From: Paramixta manurensis
GTDB taxonomy: Bacteria; Pseudomonadota; Gammaproteobacteria; Enterobacterales; Enterobacteriaceae
Length of the DNA stretch: 64,000 nucleotides
Direction: 5' to 3'
Assembly: GCF_013285385.1 (NCBI RefSeq)
Contig: NZ_CP054212.1
Span: 62,001-126,000, forward strand
Under the pieces are notes generated by a model. The model was not told the origin of the DNA. It saw only the letters and a list, made by a program, of their open reading frames with translations, and made no database searches. How positions within the stretch are numbered: the stretch's first letter is position 1; each line of letters begins with the position of its first letter. A program made the translations under genes and the position numbers. Positions 20,819-31,964 of the stretch are shown in pieces.

Positions 20819-21814
20819 TTAACTGACCAGCCGGTGCGTATCCAACCGCTGTAAGCCCATCGCCAGCAACAAACTACCGCCAAGGGTTATCGCAAACACC
20901 AACGGAATATCCACTAATGGATGCGCGGTGTGATCGAGGTGATGGGTACGCAGGTAGTGAATAAACAGCGCATGGAAGCCGTAAATCGGTAAGGAGTAGC
21001 GTGAAATGGTCGCCAAACCTGGTAAGGGGCGTTGATTCAGGCAATTTTTAAACAGTACCATCAGACTGATGGCGGCAATAAACACCAAGGGGCCGCAGTA
21101 GAGATACCAGAGGTCGGAAAACGCGCCGTTAATATGCAGCTCTCGTTTAGTGCCAATTGAAATCCCAATCACGCAGCCAATAAACAGCCCGCCCGCCAAC
21201 CCATTCACCCCACGCCGTGCCGTTTCCATCATGCCGATGGCGCGCCCCAGCAGAGCGTAGAGCAGGTAATAAATGGTATTGCCGCTGACGTAAAGGTTCA
21301 CCGGCAACCAGTGAAAGGGCCCGAGCGATTGATCGGCGGTATTGGGATTAGCGAGCACCGCCAGCACCAGCACCACCAAAGCCACATAGCCCGCTTTCGC
21401 CTCTTTCACCTGAATCAACGGCGAAAACAAATAAATCACGATAATGGCGAAGAAAAACCAGAGATGATAAAACACCGGCTTTTGTAATAAGTGTTTGATT
21501 GATAAACCTTCACTGATCGGGGTTAGCCAGGTGATATAGGCCAGCGCCACGGCGCTGTAGAACAACAGACAGAGAATAATGCGCAGGAAATGGCGACGCT
21601 GCGCGCTGCGTTCGCCAAAAAACAGGTAGCCGGAAATCATAAAAAACAGTGGAACGCAGACGCGTGACGCGGAGTTGAGGAGATTGGCGATGTCCCAGTG
21701 CGATTCGGTAATCTTCGGGCTATTAGTGACATACCACGTGGTGGTGTGGATCATAATCACCATCAGGCAGGCTACCGCGCGTAAATTATCAATCCAGCCA
21801 ATCTTTTGCGTCAT
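20819..21814 (-). CDS. wecH: O-acetyltransferase WecH (acyltransferase 3 family membrane protein)
   Basis: 331 residues from ATG 21814 (MTQKIGWIDNLRAVACLMV; RBS GAGGATGAC); a longer frame reaches 21841. The acyltransferase-3 His is in MIHTTTWYV, and about 10 membrane segments follow (for example SVPLFFMISGYLFFGE-like and FFAIIVIYLFSPLIQV). It closely resembles E. coli WecH (YiaH), which O-acetylates enterobacterial common antigen at the inner membrane. Position between xylB and glyQ is as in E. coli, but yiaA/yiaB are missing. Confidence 0.92.
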   Translation of the reverse strand: MTQKIGWIDNLRAVACLMVIMIHTTTWYVTNSPKITESHWDIANLLNSASRVCVPLFFMISGYLFFGERSAQRRHFLRIILCLLFYSAVALAYITWLTPISEGLSIKHLLQKPVFYHLWFFFAIIVIYLFSPLIQVKEAKAGYVALVVLVLAVLANPNTADQSLGPFHWLPVNLYVSGNTIYYLLYALLGRAIGMMETARRGVNGLAGGLFIGCVIGISIGTKRELHINGAFSDLWYLYCGPLVFIAAISLMVLFKNCLNQRPLPGLATISRYSLPIYGFHALFIHYLRTHHLDHTAHPLVDIPLVFAITLGGSLLLAMGLQRLDTHRLVS

Positions 21815-22066
21815 GTCATCCTCATGTTGCTTTCGCATCAATGCGTTATGAGCGTAGCCGCCCGCTTCTGTTTCAACAACCTCGCCACGGCGGAATCAGA
21901 TTTGGCTGACCGGTTGCGCGCGCCAAAACCTAAACCCTTCACCAACATCTCGCTGAATTTTCTACAAAGGTTCCGTCGGGTTTGTAACTCAGGCTGACTA
22001 TCCGGCGGTCAAAGGGTATACTGGCGCACACTTTTTTAATCCACTCGTATCGCGTGCGAATTCAAC

Positions 22067-22978
22067 ATGCAAAAGTTTGATACCAAGACCTTTCAGGGCC
22101 TGATCCTGACCTTGCAGGATTACTGGGCGCGCCAGGGCTGCACCATTGTTCAACCGTTGGACATGGAAGTCGGCGCCGGTACCTCTCACCCGATGACGTG
22201 CCTGCGTGCGCTCGGGCCAGAACCGATCGCGGCGGCGTATGTTCAGCCCTCACGCCGTCCAACCGACGGGCGTTACGGTGAAAACCCGAACCGCTTACAG
22301 CACTATTACCAATTCCAGGTGATCATCAAACCTTCGCCGGACAATATCCAGGAGTTGTATCTCGGTTCGCTGAAAGAGCTGGGGATGGATCCGACGATCC
22401 ACGACATTCGCTTCGTAGAAGATAACTGGGAAAACCCAACGCTGGGCGCCTGGGGGCTGGGCTGGGAAGTGTGGTTAAACGGCATGGAAGTGACGCAGTT
22501 TACCTACTTCCAGCAGGTTGGCGGCCTGGAGTGTAAGCCGGTTACCGGTGAAATCACCTACGGTCTGGAGCGTCTGGCGATGTATATCCAGGGCGTGGAC
22601 AGCGTGTACGATCTGGTGTGGAGCGATGGTCCGTTGGGTAAAACCACTTACGGCGATGTGTTCCACCAAAACGAAGTTGAGCAATCTACCTATAACTTCG
22701 AATATGCCGATGTCGATTTTCTGTTTACCTGTTTTGAGCAGTATGAGAAAGAGGCACAGAGCCTGCTGGCGCTGGAAAAACCGCTGCCGTTACCGGCTTA
22801 TGAGCGCATTCTAAAAGCGGCGCACAGCTTTAACTTGCTGGATGCGCGTAAGGCAATTTCGGTAACCGAACGCCAGCGCTATATTTTGCGCATCCGCACC
22901 CTGACCAAAGCCGTGGCTGAAGCTTACTATGCGTCTCGCGAGGCGCTGGGCTTCCCGATGTGCAATAACAAGAAATAA
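22067..22978 (+). CDS. glyQ: Glycyl-tRNA synthetase alpha subunit
   Basis: 303 residues, nearly identical to E. coli GlyQ, beginning MQKFDTKTFQGLILTLQDYW. Class II motifs include QPSRRPTDGRYGENPNR and GGLECKPVTGEITYGLERLA. It forms the catalytic half of the alpha2beta2 enzyme that charges tRNA-Gly. It starts the glyQS operon; glyS follows after 9 bases. Essential in enterobacteria. Confidence 0.98.
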   Translation: MQKFDTKTFQGLILTLQDYWARQGCTIVQPLDMEVGAGTSHPMTCLRALGPEPIAAAYVQPSRRPTDGRYGENPNRLQHYYQFQVIIKPSPDNIQELYLGSLKELGMDPTIHDIRFVEDNWENPTLGAWGLGWEVWLNGMEVTQFTYFQQVGGLECKPVTGEITYGLERLAMYIQGVDSVYDLVWSDGPLGKTTYGDVFHQNEVEQSTYNFEYADVDFLFTCFEQYEKEAQSLLALEKPLPLPAYERILKAAHSFNLLDARKAISVTERQRYILRIRTLTKAVAEAYYASREALGFPMCNNKK

Positions 22979-22987
22979 GAGGCAGCC

Positions 22988-25057
22988 ATGACTGAAAAAA
23001 CTTTTCTGGTGGAAATCGGCACCGAAGAGCTGCCGCCGAAGGCGCTGCGTAGCCTTGCCGAATCTTTTGCCGCGCAGTTTACCGCCGAGCTGGATGCCGC
23101 CGATGTGGCGCACGGTGCGGTGAACTGGTTTGCCGCGCCGCGTCGTCTGGCGCTGAAAGTGGCGAACCTCGCGGCCGCACAGCCAGATCGCACGGTTGAA
23201 AAGCGCGGCCCGGCCATCGCCGCTGCGTTTGACGCCGAAGGCAAAGCGACTAAAGCCGCCGAAGGCTGGGCGCGTGGCTGCGGGATCACCGTCGGGCAGG
23301 CGGATCGCCTGAAAACCGACAAAGGCGAATGGCTGGTGTATCGCGCCGAAGTGAAAGGCGAGAGCGTGCAAACGCTGCTGCCGGCGATGGTGAGCGCTTC
23401 ACTGGCGAAGTTGCCGATTCCAAAATTGATGCGTTGGGGCGATTCCGAGGTGCAGTTTGTGCGTCCGGTTCACACCGTCACGCTGCTGCTGGGCGATGAG
23501 TTAATTCCCGCCACCATTCTGGGTGTTTCATCCGCTCGCGTGATCCGCGGCCATCGGTTTATGGGTGAGCCTGCGTTCACTATCAACCACGCCGACCAGT
23601 ATCCGCAGATTTTGCTGGAGCGCGGTAAAGTAATGGCGGATTACGCTCAACGTAAAGCCAAAATTAAAGCCGATGCCGAAGCGGCCGCGCGTGAAATTGG
23701 CGGTAATGCCGATCTGAGCGACAGCTTGCTGGAAGAAGTCGCCTCGCTGGTGGAATGGCCGGTGGTGTTGACGGCGAAATTTGAAGAGAAGTTCCTCGCG
23801 GTTCCGGCGGAAGCGCTGGTCTACACCATGAAGGGCGATCAGAAATACTTCCCGGTTTATGATGCGAACGGCAAGCTGTTGCCGAACTTCATTTTTGTTG
23901 CCAACATCGAATCAAAAGACCCGCAGCAGATCATTTCCGGTAACGAGAAAGTGGTGCGCCCGCGTTTGGCGGATGCGGAGTTCTTCTTTAATACCGACCG
24001 TAAAAAACGTCTGGAAGATAACCTGCCGCGTCTGGAAACCGTGTTGTTCCAACAGCAACTGGGTACGTTACGCGATAAAACCGATCGCATTCAGGCGCTG
24101 GCGGGCTGGATTGCCGCGCAGATTGGTGCCGATGTGAATCACGCCACTCGCGCGGGCCTGCTTTCCAAGTGTGACCTGATGACCAATATGGTGTTTGAGT
24201 TTACCGACACTCAAGGTGTGATGGGGATGCATTACGCGCGTCACGATGGCGAGGCGGAGGATGTGGCGGTAGCATTGAATGAGCAGTATCAGCCGCGTTT
24301 CGCTGGCGACGAGCTGCCTTCTAATCCGGTTGCCTGTGCGCTGGCGATTGCCGATAAAATGGATACGCTGGCCGGTATTTTCGGTATCGGGCAACATCCG
24401 AAAGGCGATAAAGATCCGTTTGCGCTACGCCGTGCGGCGCTGGGCGTGCTACGCATTATTGTTGAGAAGAACCTGGCGCTCGATCTGCAAACCCTGACTG
24501 AGGAAGCGGTGCGTCTGTACGGTAGCAAACTGACCAATCGCGCGGTGGTGGATGAGGTTATCGACTTTATGTTGGGCCGTTTCCGTAGCTGGTATCAGGA
24601 AGAGGGCCACAGCGTTGATACCATTCAGGCGGTGCTGGCGCGTCGTCCAACGCGTCCGGCGGATTTTAATGCCCGTATGAAGGCGGTATCCCATTTCCGT
24701 ACGCTGGATGAAGCTGCCACGTTGGCTGCGGCGAATAAGCGCGTGTCCAATATCCTGGCGAAGTCGACCGAAACATTGGGCGACAGTGTGCAGGCATCAT
24801 TGCTGAAAGAAAACGAAGAGATCCAGTTGGCAACCTTCGTCACCGCACTGACCAGTAAGCTACAGCCCTATTTCGCCGAAGGGCGTTATCAGGAGGCGCT
24901 GATCGAGCTGGCGCAACTGCGTGAAGCGGTAGATAACTTCTTTGAGAAAGTGATGGTCAATGCGGATGATCAAGCGGTGCGTATTAACCGTTTGACGTTG
25001 TTGGCAAAACTGCGTGAGTTGTTTTTGCAGGTGGCGGATATTTCGTTGCTGCAATAA
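22988..25057 (+). CDS. glyS: Glycyl-tRNA synthetase beta subunit
   Basis: 689 residues as in E. coli (MTEKTFLVEIGTEELPPKAL). It includes the HD-like central region and the C-terminal anticodon-binding (DALR-type) domain that ends ELFLQVADISLLQ. It recognises tRNA-Gly and partners GlyQ. RBS GAGG lies before the ATG. A strong terminator follows at 25165. Confidence 0.98.
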   Translation: MTEKTFLVEIGTEELPPKALRSLAESFAAQFTAELDAADVAHGAVNWFAAPRRLALKVANLAAAQPDRTVEKRGPAIAAAFDAEGKATKAAEGWARGCGITVGQADRLKTDKGEWLVYRAEVKGESVQTLLPAMVSASLAKLPIPKLMRWGDSEVQFVRPVHTVTLLLGDELIPATILGVSSARVIRGHRFMGEPAFTINHADQYPQILLERGKVMADYAQRKAKIKADAEAAAREIGGNADLSDSLLEEVASLVEWPVVLTAKFEEKFLAVPAEALVYTMKGDQKYFPVYDANGKLLPNFIFVANIESKDPQQIISGNEKVVRPRLADAEFFFNTDRKKRLEDNLPRLETVLFQQQLGTLRDKTDRIQALAGWIAAQIGADVNHATRAGLLSKCDLMTNMVFEFTDTQGVMGMHYARHDGEAEDVAVALNEQYQPRFAGDELPSNPVACALAIADKMDTLAGIFGIGQHPKGDKDPFALRRAALGVLRIIVEKNLALDLQTLTEEAVRLYGSKLTNRAVVDEVIDFMLGRFRSWYQEEGHSVDTIQAVLARRPTRPADFNARMKAVSHFRTLDEAATLAAANKRVSNILAKSTETLGDSVQASLLKENEEIQLATFVTALTSKLQPYFAEGRYQEALIELAQLREAVDNFFEKVMVNADDQAVRINRLTLLAKLRELFLQVADISLLQ

Positions 25058-25164
25058 GAGGAACGCGGCGGGCACGTTTCAGGAGGCTTCCTGGCTTTTC
25101 AACGTTTCGGCCGCCGCGCCGCTTTGCGGATGGCGGCAAGAACACTCATCTCAACCTCTTCTGA

Positions 25165-25189
25165 AGCCAGGCATTGCCTGGCTTTTTTT
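25165..25189 (+). terminator. glyQS terminator
   Basis: AGCCAGGC, loop ATT, GCCTGGCT, then T6: an 8-bp GC-rich stem with U-tract, 108 bases after glyS. Confidence 0.93.
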
Positions 25190-25248
25190 CGCCTGCCCGC
25201 TAATGAAAAAATTTCAAAATCGCGACGCGGTTCAAAAAACAAACTAAT

Positions 25249-25278
25249 GGTATTGCAAAGGTATTATCTAAAGGTACT
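25249..25278 (+). promoter_or_regulatory. Triple GGTAYT repeat, candidate YegW operator
   Basis: GGTATT (25249), GGTATT (25260) and GGTACT (25273) recur at 11- and 13-base spacing, 35-64 bases before the yegT start. The helical-turn spacing suggests tandem binding of a GntR-type regulator, and YegW is encoded at the other end of the operon. No -35 overlap was resolved. Confidence 0.4.
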
Positions 25279-25312
25279 ATTGGTTGCTTAGCCAACACCG
25301 GGGAGCAGGACA

Positions 25313-26581
25313 ATGAAAACAAAAATACCAAAGCTTTCGTTCATGATGTTTGTTGAGTGGTTTATCTGGGGCGCATGGTTTGTGCCGCTCTGGGCCTGGC
25401 TGCATGGCAACGGCTTTACGCCGATTGAAATCGCCTGGTGCTATGCCTGTACCTCTATTGCCGCCATCCTGTCGCCGATCCTGGTCGGTTCGCTTACCGA
25501 CCGGTTTTTCCAGGCGCAAAAAGTCTTGTCAGTGTTAATGATTGCCGGCGCGTTGCTGATGTTTTTCGCCGCGCAGCAGACGCACTTCAGCACCTTCTTC
25601 CCGCTACTGTTGCTCTATTCGTTGACCTACATGCCAACCATTGCGCTGACCAACAGTATCGCCTTCTCGCACGTCAACGACGTGGAGCGGGACTTTCCGC
25701 GTATACGCGTAATGGGCACATTGGGCTGGATTGCGTCCGGTATCGCCTGCGGGTTTGTTCCGCCACTGCTCGGTATGGGGGACATTTCCGCCAGTAATAT
25801 TCCCCTGTTGGTCACTGCCGCCGGGTCATTATTACTTGGCGTTTATGCGCTGACGCTGCCAGCGACCGAGCCGAAAAGTACCGGTAAATTTAGCCTGCGG
25901 GTCGTGCTGGGGCTGGACGCGCTGCACTTGTTGAAAGATCGCAGCTTCCTGGTGTTTTTTGTCTGCTCTTTCCTGTTCAGTATGCCGTTGGCGTTCTATT
26001 ACATTTTTGCCGAAGGTTTCCTCAGCGAAGTGGGGCTACAGCACGCGACCGGCTGGATGACGCTGGGGCAGGTCTCTGAAATCTTCTTTTTGCTGGCGCT
26101 GCCGTTCTTCATCAAACGTTTCGGTATTGGCAAAGTGCTGTTACTGGGCCTCGTCACCGCGGCGTTACGCTACATTTTCTTCGCCTTTGGCGGCGACCAA
26201 AACATCCTGACCTACGGTTTGCTGTTTATGGGCATTCTGCTGCATGGCGTCAGTTATGACTTCTATTTTGTTACCGCCTACATTTATGTGGATAAAAAAG
26301 CGCCGGTGGCAATGCGTAACGCGGCACAAGGGTTGATTACTCTCGCTTGCCAGGGGATTGGCAGCCTGCTCGGCTACCGTCTTGGCGGCTACTTAATGGA
26401 AGAGATGTTTGCTTACAACCCGCCGCGCAATGGTCTGACATTCCACTGGGCGGGGATGTGGATGTTTGGCAGCGTGATGATTGTGGTCATTACCCTTGTC
26501 TTTATCGCGCTGTTTCGTGACGCACGAAGTAAAAGCGATGACCTGGCGCCGCTGGACGTGCCGGTTAGCGCGGAAAAATAG
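25313..26581 (+). CDS. yegT: Nucleoside:H+ symporter-family transporter YegT
   Basis: 422 residues with about 12 membrane segments (MMFVEWFIWGAWFVPLWAWL at the start). It belongs to the NHS family of the major facilitator superfamily with NupG and XapB. Together with yegU and yegV it forms the yegTUV order known from E. coli. It probably imports a nucleoside-like substrate across the inner membrane. RBS GGGAGCAGG. It starts the operon; spacing to yegU is 16 bases. Confidence 0.9.
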   Translation: MKTKIPKLSFMMFVEWFIWGAWFVPLWAWLHGNGFTPIEIAWCYACTSIAAILSPILVGSLTDRFFQAQKVLSVLMIAGALLMFFAAQQTHFSTFFPLLLLYSLTYMPTIALTNSIAFSHVNDVERDFPRIRVMGTLGWIASGIACGFVPPLLGMGDISASNIPLLVTAAGSLLLGVYALTLPATEPKSTGKFSLRVVLGLDALHLLKDRSFLVFFVCSFLFSMPLAFYYIFAEGFLSEVGLQHATGWMTLGQVSEIFFLLALPFFIKRFGIGKVLLLGLVTAALRYIFFAFGGDQNILTYGLLFMGILLHGVSYDFYFVTAYIYVDKKAPVAMRNAAQGLITLACQGIGSLLGYRLGGYLMEEMFAYNPPRNGLTFHWAGMWMFGSVMIVVITLVFIALFRDARSKSDDLAPLDVPVSAEK

Positions 26582-26597
26582 TCATTAAGGAATCATT

Positions 26598-27623
26598 ATG
26601 TCAATAAGTAAAGAGAAGCGGATTCTGGGCGCCTTTTACGGCCAGGCGTTGGGCGATGCGATGGGGATGCCCTCGGAACTGTGGCCGCGCACGCGCGTGA
26701 AAGCGCATTTTGGTTGGATAGACCGTTTTTTGCCGGGGCCAAAAGAGAATAACGCCGCCTGCTACTTTAATACGGCGGAATTTACCGATGATACCTCAAT
26801 GGCGCTGGCGCTGGCCGATGCGATTATCCAGTGTGAGGGGAACGTTGAGGCGGAGGTGGTTGGTCGTAACATTTTGCATTGGGCGGAAGCGTTTGATGCG
26901 TTTAATAAAAACGTGTTGGGGCCAACCTCCAAAATTGCGTTGAACGCGCTCAAGAACGGTACGCCGATCGCGGAACTGGAGAATAACGGCTTAACCAATG
27001 GCGCGGCGATGCGGGTGTCTCCGCTCGGCTGTTTGTTGCCGCCCGGTAAGCTGGCGGATTTTATCGATGAGGTTGAAGTGGCCTCCAGCCCAACGCACAA
27101 AGCCGATGTTGCCATTGCTGGCGCCACTGCCATTGCCTGGGCGGTTTCACTGGCGGTCGAAGGTGTCGCGTGGCCGGTAATTCGTGACCAGTTACCAGCC
27201 ATCGCCCGCGCGGCGCAGGAACGCAAAATCACCACTTTCAGCGCCTCAATGGCGGCGCGAATTGAGCTGGCGTTGCAGGTTGTGGCACAGGCCAATGGTG
27301 TAGAAGAGGCGATGGAGCGTGTCTATCAGTTGGTAGGCACCGGAACGAGCACCATTGAATCGGTACCTGCCGCGCTGGCGATGGTGGAACTCTCCGGCAC
27401 CGATCCGAACCGTTGCGCGATTCTGTGCGCCAATCTCGGTGGCGATACCGATACCATTGGCGCAATGGCGGTGGCGATTTGCGGCGCGCTGCATGGCATT
27501 GATGGTATCGATCCGGCGCTAAAAGTGCAGCTTGATGACGTTAATCAACTGGATTTTACCCGCTACAGCCAGGCGTTTTTGCGTTTCCGTCAGCAGCGCG
27601 AGGCGGCCTATGCTCAACGTTGA
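26598..27623 (+). CDS. yegU: ADP-ribosylglycohydrolase-family protein YegU
   Basis: 341 residues. The DraG/ARH fold signature is present: GAFYGQALGDAMGMPSELW at the N-terminus, FTDDTSMALALADAI (metal-binding Asp pair) and the late GGDTDTIGAMA. Such enzymes hydrolyse N- or O-glycosidic ADP-ribose or ribosyl bonds with Mg2+. In this operon (transporter and PfkB kinase) it probably cleaves an imported ribosylated compound. It overlaps yegV by 14 bases. Confidence 0.9.
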   Translation: MSISKEKRILGAFYGQALGDAMGMPSELWPRTRVKAHFGWIDRFLPGPKENNAACYFNTAEFTDDTSMALALADAIIQCEGNVEAEVVGRNILHWAEAFDAFNKNVLGPTSKIALNALKNGTPIAELENNGLTNGAAMRVSPLGCLLPPGKLADFIDEVEVASSPTHKADVAIAGATAIAWAVSLAVEGVAWPVIRDQLPAIARAAQERKITTFSASMAARIELALQVVAQANGVEEAMERVYQLVGTGTSTIESVPAALAMVELSGTDPNRCAILCANLGGDTDTIGAMAVAICGALHGIDGIDPALKVQLDDVNQLDFTRYSQAFLRFRQQREAAYAQR

Positions 27624-28590
27624 GGTACTGCATGCGTTGACCGGGCGTTATCCGGTGTGCGTGGTAGGCGCCGCGGTGGTGGATGTGATTGCCGATGCGT
27701 ACTCTTTACCGCATCGCGGTAGCGATATTGAGCTGCATCAGCAAGGCGTTAATGTCGGCGGCTGCGCCCTTAATGTCGCGATTGCGTTGCACCGGCTTGG
27801 CATCCCGGCACTGAATGCGTTGCCGCTTGGCTTGGGAACGTGGGCGGATATTATTCGTCATCAAATGGCGGCCTATGGGCTGCACAGCGCGGTAGAAACC
27901 GACAAAGGCGATAACGGTTGGTGTTTGGCGTTGGTCGAGCCGGATGGCGAACGTACTTTCCTTTCTGTCAGCGGGGTAGAGAACCAGTGGGATAGCGCCA
28001 TGCTACAACGTCTGGCGTTGAAACCCGGCGGTTGGATATATGTGTCTGGCTATCAGCTAACCTCTGCCAGTGGCGAAGTGCTGCTGGCATGGCTGGAAGC
28101 GCAGCGAGACACGCAGCGACTGTTTATTGATTTTGGGCCGCGCCTGGCGGATATTCCAGAGGCGCGTTTTGCCCGGCTCATGGCGTTGCAGCCGCTGGTG
28201 ACGCTGAACCGGCAAGAAGCCAGCCTGGTATGGCAAGAGAAACTGATGGGCGAGGGTGAGTTTAGCTGGCAAGCGCTGTGTGATGCGTGGCAGCGGCGTT
28301 TCGCTTCGCCGTTGATTGTGCGGTTGGATAGCGATGGTGCCGGTTATTTTTGCGCACAGGAGCAGGGCTGGGTGCCCGCGCTGCCCACCGAAGTGGTTGA
28401 TACCATTGGCGCTGGCGATAGCCATGCTGGCGGTGTGCTGGCGGGCTTAGCTTCCGGGCTGCCGTTGAGTGAGGCGGTTGCGCTGGGCAATGCGGTCGCC
28501 TCTTTTGTGGTGGCGCATCGCGGTGGTGATTGCGCGCCGGATCGTGTGACGTTACGCCACTACTGGCAACAGCAGACTATTCGGCAATAA
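27610..28590 (+). CDS. yegV: PfkB-family sugar/nucleoside kinase YegV
   Basis: 326 residues from ATG 27610 (MLNVEVLHALTGRYPVCVVG); an earlier ATG at 27532 lies deep inside yegU and lacks homology. PfkB signatures: GGCALNVAIALHRLG near the start and the catalytic DTIGAGDSHAGGVLAGL. It probably phosphorylates the ribose-type product released by YegU. Its end overlaps the convergent yegW by 14 bases. Confidence 0.9.
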   Translation: MLNVEVLHALTGRYPVCVVGAAVVDVIADAYSLPHRGSDIELHQQGVNVGGCALNVAIALHRLGIPALNALPLGLGTWADIIRHQMAAYGLHSAVETDKGDNGWCLALVEPDGERTFLSVSGVENQWDSAMLQRLALKPGGWIYVSGYQLTSASGEVLLAWLEAQRDTQRLFIDFGPRLADIPEARFARLMALQPLVTLNRQEASLVWQEKLMGEGEFSWQALCDAWQRRFASPLIVRLDSDGAGYFCAQEQGWVPALPTEVVDTIGAGDSHAGGVLAGLASGLPLSEAVALGNAVASFVVAHRGGDCAPDRVTLRHYWQQQTIRQ

Positions 28591-29317
28591 ACACGTACAT
28601 ATCGCTGCGGCAGTAGCTAATACTGTATTCAATGGCGCTGTCCCGCTCGTCCAGCGCCAATTGTTTAATCACCAGGATTGGAATATTGGCCGACAGGGCG
28701 ATATGAGCCTGAATTTCCGCGTCCGGCATCCGGGCGCTAACGCGGCTTTGCGTTCTGATCGGTCGAATACCGCGTGCGCGGAAATAGTCATACAACGAGA
28801 TACCAATATCTTCCGCGCTATCAATCAGCGTGGCGGGAACATACGATTCTTCAATCGATACCGCCTGCTCATCAACGTAGCGGATGCGCTTTAACAAAAA
28901 GACCTCGCTGCCGGGCTCCAGACGCAATAGCGTGGCAATATCTGCGCTACAGGCAACCACACTTTTATTGATCCACACGGTATTGGGCGTTTTCCCTTTC
29001 AGCACCGCCTGTTGCGACAGGCCTTTTGGTTCTTTCAGCGAATACTCAAGCGGATTACAAATTTGGGTGCCGTAGCCGCGTGACCGGTAGACTACCCCTT
29101 CTTTTTCCAGCGTATCCAGCGCCTTACGTACCGTAATGCGGGAAATATTCAGCGCCTGGCTGAATTCACGTTCGCCGGGCAGGATATCGTCCTGTTGTAG
29201 CATGCCGCTGCGTATCCCGGCTTTGATGACCGAGGCGAAGCGTTGGTAGAGCGGTTTTTTCTCTTTTGCCGTGAGTTGTGTGGTTAGGTCCGCCAGCAGC
29301 GGCGCGTAATCTTTCAT
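28577..29317 (-). CDS. yegW: GntR-family regulator YegW (HutC/UTRA type)
   Basis: 246 residues from ATG 29317 (MKDYAPLLADLTTQLTAKEK); the TTG at 29371 is less likely. An N-terminal GntR winged helix (GEREFSQALNISRITVRKAL) is joined to a UTRA effector domain ending IEYSISYCRSDMYVFIAE. It closely resembles E. coli YegW. It lies tail-to-tail with yegV and is the probable repressor of yegTUV. Confidence 0.9.
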   Translation of the reverse strand: MKDYAPLLADLTTQLTAKEKKPLYQRFASVIKAGIRSGMLQQDDILPGEREFSQALNISRITVRKALDTLEKEGVVYRSRGYGTQICNPLEYSLKEPKGLSQQAVLKGKTPNTVWINKSVVACSADIATLLRLEPGSEVFLLKRIRYVDEQAVSIEESYVPATLIDSAEDIGISLYDYFRARGIRPIRTQSRVSARMPDAEIQAHIALSANIPILVIKQLALDERDSAIEYSISYCRSDMYVFIAE

Positions 29318-29404
29318 CTCAAACGCCCGTGGTAATTTTTTCTCAGAATACGCGGAAATGGGCGGCAACAAAATAGTGATGGGTGCGGTAAGCGCGACGA
29401 TGGG

Positions 29405-29899
29405 CTAATCATCCTTTCTACGGACTATTTCACCATTAGTGAGTTGAGTATAGTTTCGATTTTTTATTGAAAAGCGCGTGATGCCATTTACCGTTTTAAC
29501 AATAGTAATCACCCGATCATAATTAATACAATTTTTTGTCGCTTTTATTTCATCAAAACAACGCTGACTGGTTGGGAAAAAATCAAGAAACGTGCTTTCC
29601 TCACGTTCTTTAAATCCATTACCAATGTTCCAGACACTGACGTTCCAGGAACCATAAGACGCTTCTGGTTGAGGGACATGGTATTGATTTTTCAATATCT
29701 CTTGGTTTTTTTGCCACCACGCTATTTTGGCGCGATCGGTTAATGGTGGGTTTTTGACCAGAATCCTACTGAAAGAATCACTTTGGTACACTGTTATTAT
29801 TTCAGTCGGGCGGAGTAAAACGATTAATCCGTAAACGATAATAAATATTACTGAGACAAAAAATAAGCTATAAAAAAGCGTCTTTTTAGCGATTTTCAT
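29405..29899 (-). CDS. DUF943 family membrane-anchored protein
   Basis: 164 residues: one N-terminal membrane helix (LFYSLFFVSVIFIIVYGLIV) followed by a periplasmic-type domain with the DUF943 features LVKNPPLTDRAKIAWW, SYGSWNVSVWNIG, and CFDEIKATKNCI with two Cys. DUF943 genes commonly sit next to DUF3289 (YPO3983-type) genes in Hcp cassettes, as here (14-base overlap with the upstream gene). An accessory or immunity role at the inner membrane is possible; function unknown. Confidence 0.75.
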   Translation of the reverse strand: MKIAKKTLFYSLFFVSVIFIIVYGLIVLLRPTEIITVYQSDSFSRILVKNPPLTDRAKIAWWQKNQEILKNQYHVPQPEASYGSWNVSVWNIGNGFKEREESTFLDFFPTSQRCFDEIKATKNCINYDRVITIVKTVNGITRFSIKNRNYTQLTNGEIVRRKDD

Positions 29900-30706
29900 T
29901 ATCGTCCTTATCTCCTGTTATATTTACAGCCGCTTCCATGTTAGTAAAAAAGGGTTTAAATCCAAATTGATTATAGCGTTGTAGCAAAAACCAGATGCGA
30001 AAGAAACGAAACTGGTGAAAAGTTTTTTTCATTATATCGTGGTTATCCAACCCAAAATGATCCTGTACCTTATAGTGCAACTGCGCACGATACTGTCCGT
30101 TTTCAATGGTTAGCGCGCGTAAGGTAATCTGTGTTGCCCAAGTATCGTGTACGGTGATGCCCATGCCGTTAAACATATCCTGTAAACGGTCAAATTTAGG
30201 TAACCTGCAGCTTTTTAGTTCTTCGTAAAATGCTTCTTTTTGTACGATGGGAAAATAGTTATGCTGCCAGTCAATATTATCTCTTAAGACTTTCTTTATT
30301 TTCTTTAACGAAGCATCATCTGCCTTATCCCCGAGGATTTGCTCCTTCAGCGCCTGGTCCAGCAACATACTGCGAAACGGCGTACCATTGCCATACTGCA
30401 TATGGTCAATCATCTCCCTTATCAGATACTTGTATGGCCCCCACAGCGCGAACGGCAAAGCGTTATCGCGAAACTCATCAAACAAAATGTTCGCGCACTG
30501 CTGGCGGCTTAACGTCTCGCCAGGGCCGCGCAGATTACAGCAGAAACGTGATTGCGGCCGGTCAAGCGAGGAGCGCCGGGTCAGCGTATACGGGTTTACC
30601 CGCTCTGATACCTCAGCAAGATAAAACCCCTTTTTTAGCTGTGTTTCAGACAGGTCACCATAACGCATATCAGCCGCGCCATAATCATTCATCCATTTCT
30701 GGCTGG
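29886..30706 (-). pseudogene. DUF3289 (YPO3983-type) protein, N-terminus removed by IS copy 2
   Basis: An ATG-started frame exists from 30692, but homology continues upstream as SQKWMNDYGAADMRYGDLS until it meets the IS at 30707, so the original N-terminus is gone. Readable features: TLTRRSSLDRPQSRFCCNL, GPGETLSRQQCANILFDEF, and a C-terminal VQDHFGLDNHDIMKKTFHQF with RIWFLLQRYNQFGFKPF. The family is associated with T6SS Hcp cassettes as a putative effector. Remaining product 268 residues; probably inactive. Confidence 0.75.
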
Positions 30707-31892
<1,186 letters not shown>

Positions 31893-31921
31893 TAAGTCAC
31901 CTGTTTTATGTTGTGGTGAGA

Positions 31922-31964
<43 letters not shown>

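Noticed and set aside
22927..23322. 131-codon ORF antisense to glyS
   Set aside because: Shadow of a high-GC coding region; no family resemblance.
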